From an uncultured Alphaproteobacteria bacterium (lineage in GTDB: Bacteria > Pseudomonadota > Alphaproteobacteria > HIMB59 > GCA-002718135): a DNA stretch of 64,000 bases. The notes beneath the pieces were generated by a model. The model did no database searches and was not told the origin of the DNA. It was given only the letters and a program-made list of their open reading frames with translations. Of this stretch, positions 26,996 to 35,571 are shown in pieces. Position numbers and translations under genes: made by a program. The stretch is from positions 1 through 64,000 of the forward strand of contig CABYBP010000002.1 in NCBI GenBank assembly GCA_902517315.1, written 5' to 3'. The stretch's first letter is position 1, and each line of letters begins with the position of its first letter.

Positions 26996-28249
26996 CTATA
27001 AAAAGTCAAGTTCATCCTGAACTTGTGAAATGAACCTTTCATGAGCTTCTTCAGCAGTTATTTCACCGTTTGCAAGTAACGTAGTTAAGTCACGAGAAAC
27101 AGAATCAATAATTGCTCTTCCAACATGTTGATAGTCATCAGCGCTTGAACCAGCTACTGAAATGAATGGTTCAGCAAATTTTTGACCTCCGTAAAAATCA
27201 AACTTTTTGTCAGCAATTCTAGAATCCTCTAGAGCTGATAATAAAGTAGGCATACCTCCAAAGAAATCATACTTTGCAATTTGACCTTCATAAGAAAAAT
27301 ATGCAAGTTCAAGAAGTTTTTTTGCTACATCAACTGCTTCTGAAGATTTATGAATGGCAAAACCAGTTCCACCCCAGTGAAAAGTTTTATAACCCTCATC
27401 TCCCCAAGTAGGAAGTGGAGCAACTCTCCATTCACCCGCTTGTGTATCTTTCACAGTAGGTTGTAAGCAGCAATTATTGTACCAATCAGGTGCCATTGTT
27501 CCAACTGTTTGTTTAGAATTATATAATACACCAGGAGTTTGACCCCAATAATCAGTTGTATAATTTATTACTCCGCTCGCAAAAGCTTCTTCTTGGTATT
27601 TTAAAATGTCCATGAAAAGATCTTCATTCATTTCGAATTCACCATCTTCATTAAAGAATTTACCACCAGCTTGTTGGTACATACCAATAAATCTTAATTC
27701 AGATAGCATCATTGAAATACCATCTTTAGCTAAGATCTTTCCTGTTTCCATAAACTCATCCCAAGTTTTAGGAACTGATTTACCATAACTTTCAAGAATA
27801 CTTGGGTTATAGTAATAAACCATATAACAACCTTCACTCTCGATACCGTAAATTTCACCATTAGTATGAGTCCAAGCAGCTACCTTACCAGGATTCCATT
27901 GAGACATATCTCCGTACATATCAGTTAATGGTACAAAATTGTCTGAAATGATATCATCAACCATAAACAATCCGAAACCACTTATTTCTATTCCAAGTAG
28001 ATCTGTATGTTCAGAACCTGAAGCTATAGCTGTTAAACTATTTGTTGCCATGTCAGGAGTAACCTGAAAATCAAAAGTTATGTTATCATCTGGAAATGCA
28101 GCCTGCACTTCTTCTAAGTAAGTATTAAAATAATCAACGTAGAGTTGGTTATGAGTCCACATTGATAAAGTTACATCTCTAGCATTAGAAGCCGATGAAA
28201 AACCAACTAAAACTGCGAGAGATAAAATTAAGGATTTAATTAATTTCAT
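26996..28249 (-). CDS. Sugar ABC transporter substrate-binding protein (SBP family 1)
   Basis: A 417-residue periplasmic binding protein. The signal peptide (1-23, ending SNARD) leads into VTLSMWTHNQLYVDYFNTYLEEVQAAFP, the usual first strand and helix of family 1 sugar binders. YYYNPSILESYGKSVPKTWDEFM and FHWGGTGFAIHKSSE are further family blocks. It resembles arabinose/lactose-type binders more than the glucose type at 21777. The sugar cannot be assigned. It has the strong AAAGGGAGGAAAA ribosome site and is the first gene of its transport unit. Confidence 0.9.
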   Translation of the reverse strand: MKLIKSLILSLAVLVGFSSASNARDVTLSMWTHNQLYVDYFNTYLEEVQAAFPDDNITFDFQVTPDMATNSLTAIASGSEHTDLLGIEISGFGLFMVDDIISDNFVPLTDMYGDMSQWNPGKVAAWTHTNGEIYGIESEGCYMVYYYNPSILESYGKSVPKTWDEFMETGKILAKDGISMMLSELRFIGMYQQAGGKFFNEDGEFEMNEDLFMDILKYQEEAFASGVINYTTDYWGQTPGVLYNSKQTVGTMAPDWYNNCCLQPTVKDTQAGEWRVAPLPTWGDEGYKTFHWGGTGFAIHKSSEAVDVAKKLLELAYFSYEGQIAKYDFFGGMPTLLSALEDSRIADKKFDFYGGQKFAEPFISVAGSSADDYQHVGRAIIDSVSRDLTTLLANGEITAEEAHERFISQVQDELDFL

Positions 28250-28254
28250 CTTTT

Positions 28255-28260
28255 CCTCCC
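28255..28260 (-). promoter_or_regulatory. Strong Shine-Dalgarno GGGAGG before the second sugar-binding protein
   Basis: GGGAGG five bases before the ATG at 28249 within AAAGGGAGGAAAAG, nearly identical to the sites before the other two binding-protein genes in the window. Upstream there is a TTGATT and a CTATAA about 18 bp apart that could be the promoter, so this transport unit may have its own start of transcription. Confidence 0.7.
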
Positions 28261-28340
28261 TTTAATATGCCTTATAGAAGTTATATTGGTAAAAAAATCA
28301 AGATAAAAAAGCTTATTTAACTATTAATTTTAGTTGATTT

Positions 28341-29168
28341 TTAATTATTTGGTGAAAGAACTTTTTCGTGAGGCATTACTATTTTTTTTTGAAATTCAGT
28401 AAGATTTGATAGTAATTTTTTTGAAGGTCTATACGGGTGTCTGAAAAAACCCCAGGAAGGTCCATATCTATAAACAACAATTCTTCTTTCTCCCTTATTT
28501 GTTCTTTTTGCAGACCCATGACAGAGTGAATCAACGAATAATAGTCCATCACCAGCTTTTAAATAAATTTCTTTTGAAGCAGTCATATTATCAGCAGATG
28601 TAACTCTCCCTTTTTTCATAGAATGTTTTTCAAATTCGGGATGACGTATATTTGATTTATGAGATGAGGGTATAATTACAGTACCACCATCACCAGGACC
28701 AATATCTTTTAATGCTAATAGGATATTTACTTGACCACAATGAAACTTTCCCTCTTGAAATCTATAATGATTTCTTTGAAGAGCTTCGTGATGACCAGAA
28801 TGAATGCCAATAGCTTCCCCCGGTCCTCTCATATTAGCAAAATTTTCATCGATAAATAAAGGACCATGATGTTGATCAAAAGTATCTTTGCCTCCAACAA
28901 AATGAAGCATATGATTAATCCAAGATGGATGATCTATTAATTTTTCAAATGGCTTACCTGCCTCGTAAATTTGCTGAAGATTAAGACCTTCTTTTCCACC
29001 ATAGTTGTGACCATGAACATATCCTGCCCATTCATCATTTTTTACATTTTTTAATTTATCTAAAATATTATTGAGATTTTTTAATTCTTTTTTATTTAAA
29101 GCATTTTTAATTACTAAGTATCCATTTAGATCAAATAAATATTCATCAAGCTTTGAAACTTTTTTCAC
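28341..29168 (-). CDS. Phytanoyl-CoA dioxygenase (PhyH) family protein with an HSG in place of the usual HxD
   Basis: A 275-residue cupin-fold protein with GTG start. The PhyH pattern is clear in ALKDIGPGDGGTVIIPSSHKSN and in KAGDGLLFVDSLCHGSAKR..ERRIVVYRY, giving the distal His (about 217) and the 2-oxoglutarate arginine (about 228/229). At the first iron-ligand position the sequence is IHSGHHEA (His123-Ser-Gly125), without the usual aspartate; an alternative reading is His126-His-Glu128. HxG/HxA is the motif of known Fe/2OG halogenases, but related uncharacterised PhyH proteins also have HGG. Substrate unknown; the neighbours are aldolase and sugar transport genes. Confidence 0.8.
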   Translation of the reverse strand: MKKVSKLDEYLFDLNGYLVIKNALNKKELKNLNNILDKLKNVKNDEWAGYVHGHNYGGKEGLNLQQIYEAGKPFEKLIDHPSWINHMLHFVGGKDTFDQHHGPLFIDENFANMRGPGEAIGIHSGHHEALQRNHYRFQEGKFHCGQVNILLALKDIGPGDGGTVIIPSSHKSNIRHPEFEKHSMKKGRVTSADNMTASKEIYLKAGDGLLFVDSLCHGSAKRTNKGERRIVVYRYGPSWGFFRHPYRPSKKLLSNLTEFQKKIVMPHEKVLSPNN

Positions 29169-29213
29169 AAATATATTTTGAAGTAAAAATTTATTCTTTT
29201 CAAGAATAAAAGT

Positions 29214-30278
29214 CTAATTTATGACTACTTTAAAATCACCAGATTTGTATTTGATAGCCATTTCACCTAAAGATAGTGAATTTATTGAAGATGCATTACC
29301 GGCAGTGCCAAATTCTTGTAATCTATTTTTTACAACTTCCTTCATTGCATCTTTAGAAAGTAGTAAATATTTACGAGGATCAAATTGAGAGGGATTTTCA
29401 TGAAAATATTTTCTAACAGCCGCTGTGGCTGCTAATCGTAGATCTGTATCAACATTAACTTTTCTCACACCATGTTTTATGCCTTCTTGAATTTCAGAAA
29501 CAGGTACACCGTATGTCTCTTTTATTTTTCCGCCATATTCATTAATGGTTTTTATTAAATCTTGAGGAACAGAAGATGATCCATGCATAACTAAATGAGT
29601 GTTTGGAAGTCTTGAATGTATTTCTTTAATTCTATCAATTGCTAAAATATCACCTGTAGGTGGTCGAGAAAATTTATAAGCTCCATGACTTGTTCCAATA
29701 GCAATAGCTAATGCATCTACATTAGTTTCCTTAACAAAATCTGATGCCTCATCTGGATCCGTTAACAGTTGATCATGATCAAGCTTACCTTCTGCACCAA
29801 CGCCGTCTTCTTTTTCACCAGTCCCAGTTTCCAAAGAGCCTAAACATCCAATTTCTCCCTCAACAGAGACACCTAAAGCATGAGCCATATCGGTTGTTTC
29901 TTTGGTAACTCTAACATTGTAATCAAAGTCTGAAGGTGTTTTTTGATCATTCAATAAAGAACCATCCATCATGACAGAAGTAAAACCAAGATCGATACAA
30001 TTTTTACAATCTGATGGAGAACCACCATGATCTTGATGTAAAACAGTTGGAATGTCTGAAAACTCGTCCATTGCTGCTTCAACTAATTTTTTAACAAAAA
30101 TTGGTCCGGCATATTTTCTCGCAGCACCAGACGCTTGCAGAATTACAGGACTATTTAATTCTTTAGCCCCTTCCATTATTGCTCTGATTGCTTCTAAGTT
30201 ATTTACATTAAATGCAGGTACACCATAATTATTTTCAGCCGCATGATCTAATAGTTGTCGAAGTGAGATTAATGACAT
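29214..30278 (-). CDS. fba: Class II fructose-bisphosphate aldolase
   Basis: A 354-residue zinc aldolase from the ATG at 30278 ([27 protein letters not shown], the standard family start; a GTG/ATG-type extension of 7 codons upstream is unlikely). [13 protein letters not shown] gives Zn and catalytic residues, and [40 protein letters not shown] and [11 protein letters not shown] complete the class IIB pattern. It splits fructose-1,6-bisphosphate into triose phosphates and is the first minus-strand gene of the sugar region, divergent from an MFS gene. Confidence 0.95.
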   Translation of the reverse strand: MSLISLRQLLDHAAENNYGVPAFNVNNLEAIRAIMEGAKELNSPVILQASGAARKYAGPIFVKKLVEAAMDEFSDIPTVLHQDHGGSPSDCKNCIDLGFTSVMMDGSLLNDQKTPSDFDYNVRVTKETTDMAHALGVSVEGEIGCLGSLETGTGEKEDGVGAEGKLDHDQLLTDPDEASDFVKETNVDALAIAIGTSHGAYKFSRPPTGDILAIDRIKEIHSRLPNTHLVMHGSSSVPQDLIKTINEYGGKIKETYGVPVSEIQEGIKHGVRKVNVDTDLRLAATAAVRKYFHENPSQFDPRKYLLLSKDAMKEVVKNRLQEFGTAGNASSINSLSLGEMAIKYKSGDFKVVIN

Positions 30279-30323
30279 ATGAAATATCTTCTTAAACATT
30301 AAAAAAATTAATTCAACAATACA

Positions 30324-31457
30324 GTGAGAGAAATTTTTAAATATTCAAATTTAATTTTTTTATATGCTTTATCTCATAGTTATCTTGCAACTTGTTTTGC
30401 AATAGATCTTAAAATTCAAGGATACGAAGAACGCTATATTGGATTATCATTATCTTTGTGGGGAGTTGGAGTAATTTTTGGAGCAATATTACATAATTTA
30501 GTTAGAAAAAAATTAAATTTATTTTCTACAATTTTATATGGTTCAATAATTCAGTTAAGTTTTTCTATAATTTTTTTAATTGATCAAAATACTTTTCTAG
30601 TAGCTATTATGCAATTTGTGATGGGAATAACAAGTGCAATTAATTCTTTAACTTTAGAAACATACATAAGTTCAAAATTTAGAAAATCATCCGGATTTTA
30701 TATTTCATTGTTTTGGTCATCAGCAGGTTTAGGCGCAATTACTGGTAGTCTTATTATTGCTATTAATGGAATAAATAATTTTACATATTATATTGCCGTT
30801 ATATTTTTCTTTTTACACTTTATTCCAATCTTTTTATTTAGATTTTCTATAAAACAAATTAGTATTGAAAATGTCAGCATAAAATTATCCAAAGATGTTC
30901 TAAATAAAATTAAATATTTGCTTATGTGTGTTGTTTTATTTGGTGCATGTGATGCAGGTTTTAGCTCATTATTTCCATCATATTTATTAGAAGAATCATA
31001 TAGTGATAAACAAGTTGGAAGAATAAATTTTTTAGCTGGACTAATTGCTTTAGTTTTTTATCCCTTTATGGGTAAGTTAGTAGATAATTATAATAAGACT
31101 GTTATTTTTAATACTTTTTGTTCTATTAATTTTATTAATTTATTTATTCTTTATTTTATCAGTGATTTTTATGTATATATAATTTGTGTAGCATTTTATT
31201 ATTACACTATTGGAACAGTTTTCTTAATTACATTTAATATTGTAGGTAAAAAACTTGAAGGGGGAGTAATAGTCTTTGGAATAGCTGGTCACTATATCAG
31301 TGAAAATATTGGAAGTTTCCTTGGTCCAAATCTAATTGGTAATATCATTAATATAAATATTAATTATTTCTTCTTAATATTTGTTTTCTTATATTTTTTA
31401 ATTGTTTTACTGTTCAATTTTAATCAAATAAAACATGGTGGGCTCTCAGGGACTTGA
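30324..31457 (+). CDS. Major facilitator superfamily transporter, 12-TM type
   Basis: A 377-residue hydrophobic protein with about 12 membrane segments and a GTG start at 30324. The [30 protein letters not shown] loop between helices 2 and 3 and the repeated [15 protein letters not shown] and [14 protein letters not shown] blocks fit the MFS sugar-phosphate/multidrug-like branch (YcaD-like). The substrate is unknown. Its final seven codons and stop run into the 3' end of the opposite-strand tRNA gene (22-nt overlap). Confidence 0.82.
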   Translation: MREIFKYSNLIFLYALSHSYLATCFAIDLKIQGYEERYIGLSLSLWGVGVIFGAILHNLVRKKLNLFSTILYGSIIQLSFSIIFLIDQNTFLVAIMQFVMGITSAINSLTLETYISSKFRKSSGFYISLFWSSAGLGAITGSLIIAINGINNFTYYIAVIFFFLHFIPIFLFRFSIKQISIENVSIKLSKDVLNKIKYLLMCVVLFGACDAGFSSLFPSYLLEESYSDKQVGRINFLAGLIALVFYPFMGKLVDNYNKTVIFNTFCSINFINLFILYFISDFYVYIICVAFYYYTIGTVFLITFNIVGKKLEGGVIVFGIAGHYISENIGSFLGPNLIGNIINININYFFLIFVFLYFLIVLLFNFNQIKHGGLSGT

Positions 31458-31512
31458 ACCCCGGACCACCCCGTTATGAGCGGGGCGCTCTAACCAACTG
31501 AGCTAAGAGCCC
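31436..31512 (-). tRNA. tRNA-Ile (anticodon CAU, lysidine-modified type) or elongator tRNA-Met
   Basis: The minus strand folds as a full cloverleaf: acceptor GGGCTCT/AGAGCCC, D-arm AGCTCAGTTGGTTAGAGC, anticodon stem CCCCG with loop CTCATAA (anticodon CAU), T-arm with GGTTCAAGTCC and an encoded CCA. The 'CTTAGCTCAG' start and 'TGGTC..GGTTCAAGTCC' resemble the tRNA-Ile2 that reads AUA after lysidine modification, more than elongator Met. The 3' end overlaps the MFS gene on the other strand. Confidence 0.85.
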
Positions 31513-31553
31513 TCAAAATCCCTTATAGATGATTATCAATATTTTAATAATAT

Positions 31554-31772
31554 TTATTTTTTAGAATTTAGCATTTTTTTTACTGAATGATAAAATTCAT
31601 CAGTAACAGTAAAATAAAAGCCATTTTCTTCATGTGAAGAATTATTACCACTTCCATTTATTGTATGAAAGTCTGTGAGATGTTTAAAAAAAATATTTAT
31701 GTCTGGAATGGAATATTCTCTGCCATCATCACTTTTTATTATAAAACTCTCCTTACTCACCCACAACCTCAA
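31554..31772 (-). CDS. Small hypothetical protein (72 aa) at the end of the oligosaccharide transporter operon
   Basis: Not recognised. The 72-residue product begins MRLWVSKESFIIKSDDG, is hydrophilic, has no membrane segment or signal peptide and ends KKMLNSKK. Its ATG lies within the last 20 bases of the ABC ATPase gene, so it would be translationally coupled. Codon use (A/T-ending, Lys/Asn-rich) matches its neighbours. The sequence DDGREYSIPDINIFFKHL looks protein-like rather than random, but no function can be given. Confidence 0.5.
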   Translation of the reverse strand: MRLWVSKESFIIKSDDGREYSIPDINIFFKHLTDFHTINGSGNNSSHEENGFYFTVTDEFYHSVKKMLNSKK

Positions 31773-33381
31773 ATGCTGACTGGACTAGTTGTTTAGTATA
31801 TTCATTAATTGGATTATCAAGAACATCTTTTGTAATTCCTTCTTCAATCACCTTACCATCTTTCATCACTAAAGTGTAATGACATAAGGATCTAATTACT
31901 TTTAAATTATGACTAATAAATATGTAAGATAAATTGTGATTTCTTCTTAAGGATCTTAGTAAATCTATTATTTGTGCTTGAATCGATAAATCTAGTGCTG
32001 ATGTCGGTTCATCTAATAAAATAAATTCAGGATTTAAGATTATTGCTCTAGCTATAGCAATTCTTTGTCTTTGACCTCCAGAAAATTCATGCGGAAATCT
32101 ATGTAAGACGCTTTCATCTAGATTAACTTCTTCAAGCGTTTTTATAACTAAATTATCTTTATCTTCATTAGATAAATCTTTTCTATTAATTTCTAAACCT
32201 TCTCCTATAATTTGCTTAACAGTATGTCTTGGATTTAATGAAGAAAAGGGATCTTGAAATACTATTTGCATGTGTTCTCTAAGTTCTTTCATTTTTTGAG
32301 TATTATAATTTTGAATTTCTTGATCCTCAAAAAAAATTTTACCAGAATTAATTTCCTGAAGCTTAATTAATGACATACCTAAGGTACTTTTTCCTGAGCC
32401 ACTCTCTCCAACAATACCTATTGTTTCTCCATATCTAGCTTTTATATCAACATTATTAACAGCAATGAGCTCTGATTTTTTTTGATTAAAAAAATTTCCT
32501 TTTTTTAATACAAATTTAACAGTACATTTTTGACCTTCTATAATATAATTTTTATTTTCCTCATCAAATGGGTCTGGCTCACCACTTGGCTCAGAGTTAA
32601 TTAGATGTTTTGTATATTCATGTTTTGGATTAGAAAATACTTCTTCTGTAAATCCTCTTTCTACTATCTTACCATACCGCATTACACAAATGCGATCACT
32701 GGTTTTACGCACAACTGTTAAATCATGAGTAATAAGCATTATTGCCATGCCGTATTTTTTTTGAAGATTTTTTAATAATTTTAAAATTTGAGATTGTATC
32801 GTTACATCTAAAGCTGTTGTTGGTTCATCTGCAATAAGTAAATCAGGTTTATTTGCAATCGCAATCGCGATCATGATTCTTTGTCTTTGACCCCCTGATA
32901 ACTGGTGTGGATATTGATTTAATCTTTCTTCGGGTTGTGGTATCTGAACCTCATTTAATAACTCTAAAGCTCTTTTTTGAGCTTGAATTTTACTTATGTT
33001 ACTATGTTCACGAAGAACTTCTATAATCTGACTTCCTATCTTATGTAAAGGATTTAAACTAGTTAAGGGTTCTTGAAAAATCATAGTTATGCTATCCCCT
33101 CTGATTTGTCTCATTTGTTCATCAGTAAATTTACCTGTCTCAACACCTTTAAAAAAAATATTAGTTTTTGTACCAACTGTAGAATTTTTTGGTAACATCT
33201 TCATGATGGTTCTAGCAGTAACAGATTTACCAGAACCTGACTCACCTACTATTGCAAGTGTCTCACCTTTCATAATATCAAATGAAATATCGTTTACGGC
33301 GTTAACTACACCTCCTTCAACACTGAATTTAATTTCAGCATTTTTTAGATCTAAAAGTTTTGTATTATTTTGAGACTGCAT
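31753..33381 (-). CDS. Dual-domain ABC transporter ATP-binding protein (oligopeptide/oligosaccharide type, DppD-DppF fusion)
   Basis: 542 residues with two complete nucleotide-binding domains. Domain 1 has GESGSGKSVTAR, LSGGQRQRIMIA and LLIADEPTTALDVT; domain 2 (from about 285) has GESGSGKSTLGM, FSGGQRQRIAIARAI and ILLDEPTSALDLS. Each is followed by a truncated oligopeptide-type C-terminal piece. This is the YejF/AgpD-like fused form of the family 5 transporters. It overlaps the upstream permease gene by 17 nt. Confidence 0.94.
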   Translation of the reverse strand: MQSQNNTKLLDLKNAEIKFSVEGGVVNAVNDISFDIMKGETLAIVGESGSGKSVTARTIMKMLPKNSTVGTKTNIFFKGVETGKFTDEQMRQIRGDSITMIFQEPLTSLNPLHKIGSQIIEVLREHSNISKIQAQKRALELLNEVQIPQPEERLNQYPHQLSGGQRQRIMIAIAIANKPDLLIADEPTTALDVTIQSQILKLLKNLQKKYGMAIMLITHDLTVVRKTSDRICVMRYGKIVERGFTEEVFSNPKHEYTKHLINSEPSGEPDPFDEENKNYIIEGQKCTVKFVLKKGNFFNQKKSELIAVNNVDIKARYGETIGIVGESGSGKSTLGMSLIKLQEINSGKIFFEDQEIQNYNTQKMKELREHMQIVFQDPFSSLNPRHTVKQIIGEGLEINRKDLSNEDKDNLVIKTLEEVNLDESVLHRFPHEFSGGQRQRIAIARAIILNPEFILLDEPTSALDLSIQAQIIDLLRSLRRNHNLSYIFISHNLKVIRSLCHYTLVMKDGKVIEEGITKDVLDNPINEYTKQLVQSAFEVVGE

Positions 33382-34489
33382 ATGGATCTACCGCATCTCT
33401 TATTCCATCGCCAAAAGCGTTAAATGCTAAAACTGTAAAAATAATCATACCTACTGGGGCCATCATCCAAGGAGCATAGGCAAAACTTTGTATATCTAAA
33501 ACCTGATTTAACATAACTCCCCATGAAACCATGGGATGCTGAACACCTACACCTAAAAAACTTAAAAATGTTTCAACTAAAATAATTGAAGGGATGGTAA
33601 AGGAAGTCCATACAATTACATGGGATAATGTATTTGGAAAAATATGCTGAATCATTATTCTAGATCTTGAAGCACCTAGAGCTCTGGCAGCTCTTACAAA
33701 CTCTAGATTTCTTACTAAAAAAGTTTTACCCCTAATCTCTCTTGCAATTGATGCCCAGTTTAATAATACAATTATTGCAGCAAATAAAATAAACACAACT
33801 GTTTCATCTGCTCTTCTGGGTAAAAGTGCAACTAATGCAAAATATAATGGATAAGCTGGAAAAGAAAGAGCAAATTCTGTAACTCTTTGAGCAACTAAAT
33901 CATAAGTTCCTCCAAAATAACCAGAACTTATGCCTACCATTAAACCAATAATTAATGATGCACCAACTGCAATGAGAGCAAATAATAATGTTATTTGTGT
34001 TCCAACTAACATTCGTGATAACATATCTCTTCCCATATTATCAGTTCCTAAAAGATGTATATTTCCATCATTGTTTCCAAATAATCTAAGATTAAAATTC
34101 ATTCCAAAAATTGTATATTCATCACCTTGTATAAAAAATTTTATAGGAATCATTTCTTCAGACTCAGAAAAAGTAAACTCAAAAGTTTCCATATCCATTT
34201 CTTCAATAGTTTTATAAACAAAAGGACGAAAATGAAAGTTACCATTGTTATCAAAAAAATGTATTAGTTGGGGAGGATGGTATAATTCATCTTGAACAAC
34301 TTTTTTATAATTATGTGGTGATAAAAATTCTGCAAATACTGCTAAAAATAAAATAAATATAACTCCATAAAAACCAAACATCCCATACCTATTTTTTTTA
34401 AGTCTTAAGTAAGAGAGGTGCCAATGGGAGTTAACTTTTATATAATTATCAGTCTCTGCATTTAATGTTTGAATGTTATTACTATCCAC
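33365..34489 (-). CDS. ABC transporter permease, DppC/YejE-like
   Basis: A 374-residue inner-membrane permease with GTG start overlapping the DppB stop. An N-terminal membrane segment is followed by a periplasmic insertion (about residues 65-155) of the kind found in YejE-like permeases. Then comes HLLGTDNMGRDMLSRMLVGTQITL, the standard DppC entry, and the EAA-type loop EFVRAARALGASRSRIMIQHIFPN. It pairs with the DppB-like permease and the dual ATPase. Confidence 0.92.
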   Translation of the reverse strand: MDSNNIQTLNAETDNYIKVNSHWHLSYLRLKKNRYGMFGFYGVIFILFLAVFAEFLSPHNYKKVVQDELYHPPQLIHFFDNNGNFHFRPFVYKTIEEMDMETFEFTFSESEEMIPIKFFIQGDEYTIFGMNFNLRLFGNNDGNIHLLGTDNMGRDMLSRMLVGTQITLLFALIAVGASLIIGLMVGISSGYFGGTYDLVAQRVTEFALSFPAYPLYFALVALLPRRADETVVFILFAAIIVLLNWASIAREIRGKTFLVRNLEFVRAARALGASRSRIMIQHIFPNTLSHVIVWTSFTIPSIILVETFLSFLGVGVQHPMVSWGVMLNQVLDIQSFAYAPWMMAPVGMIIFTVLAFNAFGDGIRDAVDPYAVSK

Positions 34490-35514
34490 TATGCTGCACC
34501 TCCCGCCATATCTCTAATTCTAGGATCTAAGAGTGCTAAAAAACAATCTGCAACAAAATTACCAATTACCAATACGAGTGATAAAATCATGAAGATTGAA
34601 GAGGCAACATATATATCCATTGAAGATACAGAACTGAGCACTAATGGACCAACTGTTGGTATTGCTAAAACAATAGCAACTTCTATTTCACCTTCTATAA
34701 GATAGGATACACTTCTACCTTGGTTCATAATGATTGGATGTAATGCATTTGGAACACCATGCTTCCAAACTATTTTACTTTCCTTTAATCCTTTTGCTCT
34801 AGCTGTTTCAATAAATTGCATTTTTAAAACATCTAATAAATTTCCCCTCATCATCCTCATTTGATAGCCAGCCCCAACAAAACTTCCAACTGCAATAATA
34901 GGCCAAGTATGTAGGAAAAAATCCCAAGTTTTAGCTAAACTCCACCAACCTTCTTGCAGTACGTATTCCTGAGAAAATAATGATCCGTAATAGGGGGAAT
35001 GAAACTTAATTGCCCAAAAATATAAAATAAAAATTGCTATTATAAATTTAGGAATGGAGAAAGCTAAGAATGTTAAGACCGTGGCTATCTGATCTCCAAT
35101 TTGATATTGATGAGTAGCGGCATAAACACCAGCAAGAATACCAATCGTTACAGCATTAAAATAACAAATAAATGCCAGCAGTAATGTCCGCGGAATCCTA
35201 TCTCCAACAACATCATTTACTGGTCTTTTTTGAACAAAAGAATCTCCTAAGTCCCAATATAAAGTTACATCTTTTACCCAAGTTAAATATTGTATGTATA
35301 CAGGCTTATCTAAACCTAGTTTTTTTCTTAAATCTTGAGCTTGAATTTCTGCTTCATCTTCACTTATTCCGCCAAGCATCATTGTCTGTCTTTTCCATTG
35401 ATCTGCGTAATCTCCGGGCATTGCTTGAACAAGAATGAAGGCAACAAGAGTAATTGCTATTAACAAAGGAATAGTTGCTATTAGCCTTTTTAAAAAGAAA
35501 ATTAGAAAACCCAT
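34489..35514 (-). CDS. ABC transporter permease, DppB/YejB-like
   Basis: A 341-residue permease. The N-terminus MGFLIFFLKRLIATIPLLIAITLVAFILVQAMPGD is typical for DppB proteins, and the EAA-type loop LDVLKMQFIETARAKGLKESKIVWKHGVPNAL is intact. A soluble segment (about 45-75) matches the YejB/AgpB insert. It follows the binding protein gene by 57 bp containing a strong stem-loop. Confidence 0.92.
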   Translation of the reverse strand: MGFLIFFLKRLIATIPLLIAITLVAFILVQAMPGDYADQWKRQTMMLGGISEDEAEIQAQDLRKKLGLDKPVYIQYLTWVKDVTLYWDLGDSFVQKRPVNDVVGDRIPRTLLLAFICYFNAVTIGILAGVYAATHQYQIGDQIATVLTFLAFSIPKFIIAIFILYFWAIKFHSPYYGSLFSQEYVLQEGWWSLAKTWDFFLHTWPIIAVGSFVGAGYQMRMMRGNLLDVLKMQFIETARAKGLKESKIVWKHGVPNALHPIIMNQGRSVSYLIEGEIEVAIVLAIPTVGPLVLSSVSSMDIYVASSIFMILSLVLVIGNFVADCFLALLDPRIRDMAGGAA

Positions 35515-35532
35515 ATTTGAAAATTAAGTTAA

Positions 35533-35560
35533 TTCTATGGCCCATTTTTGGGCCATAGAA
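35533..35560 (-). terminator. Strong intercistronic stem-loop after the oligosaccharide-binding protein gene
   Basis: ttctatggccca at 35533-35544 and tgggccatagaa at 35549-35560 form a perfect 12-bp stem with a 4-nt loop. No U-run follows on the minus strand, so RNA stabilisation or attenuation between binding protein and permease is more likely than termination. It is the third binding-protein gene of the window followed by such a hairpin. Confidence 0.6.
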
Positions 35561-35571
35561 AATATATATTA

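Noticed and set aside
31436..31512. tRNA in the middle of the sugar region as an integration site of a genomic island
   Set aside because: No integrase, no repeated tRNA 3' fragment and no change in composition was seen on either side.
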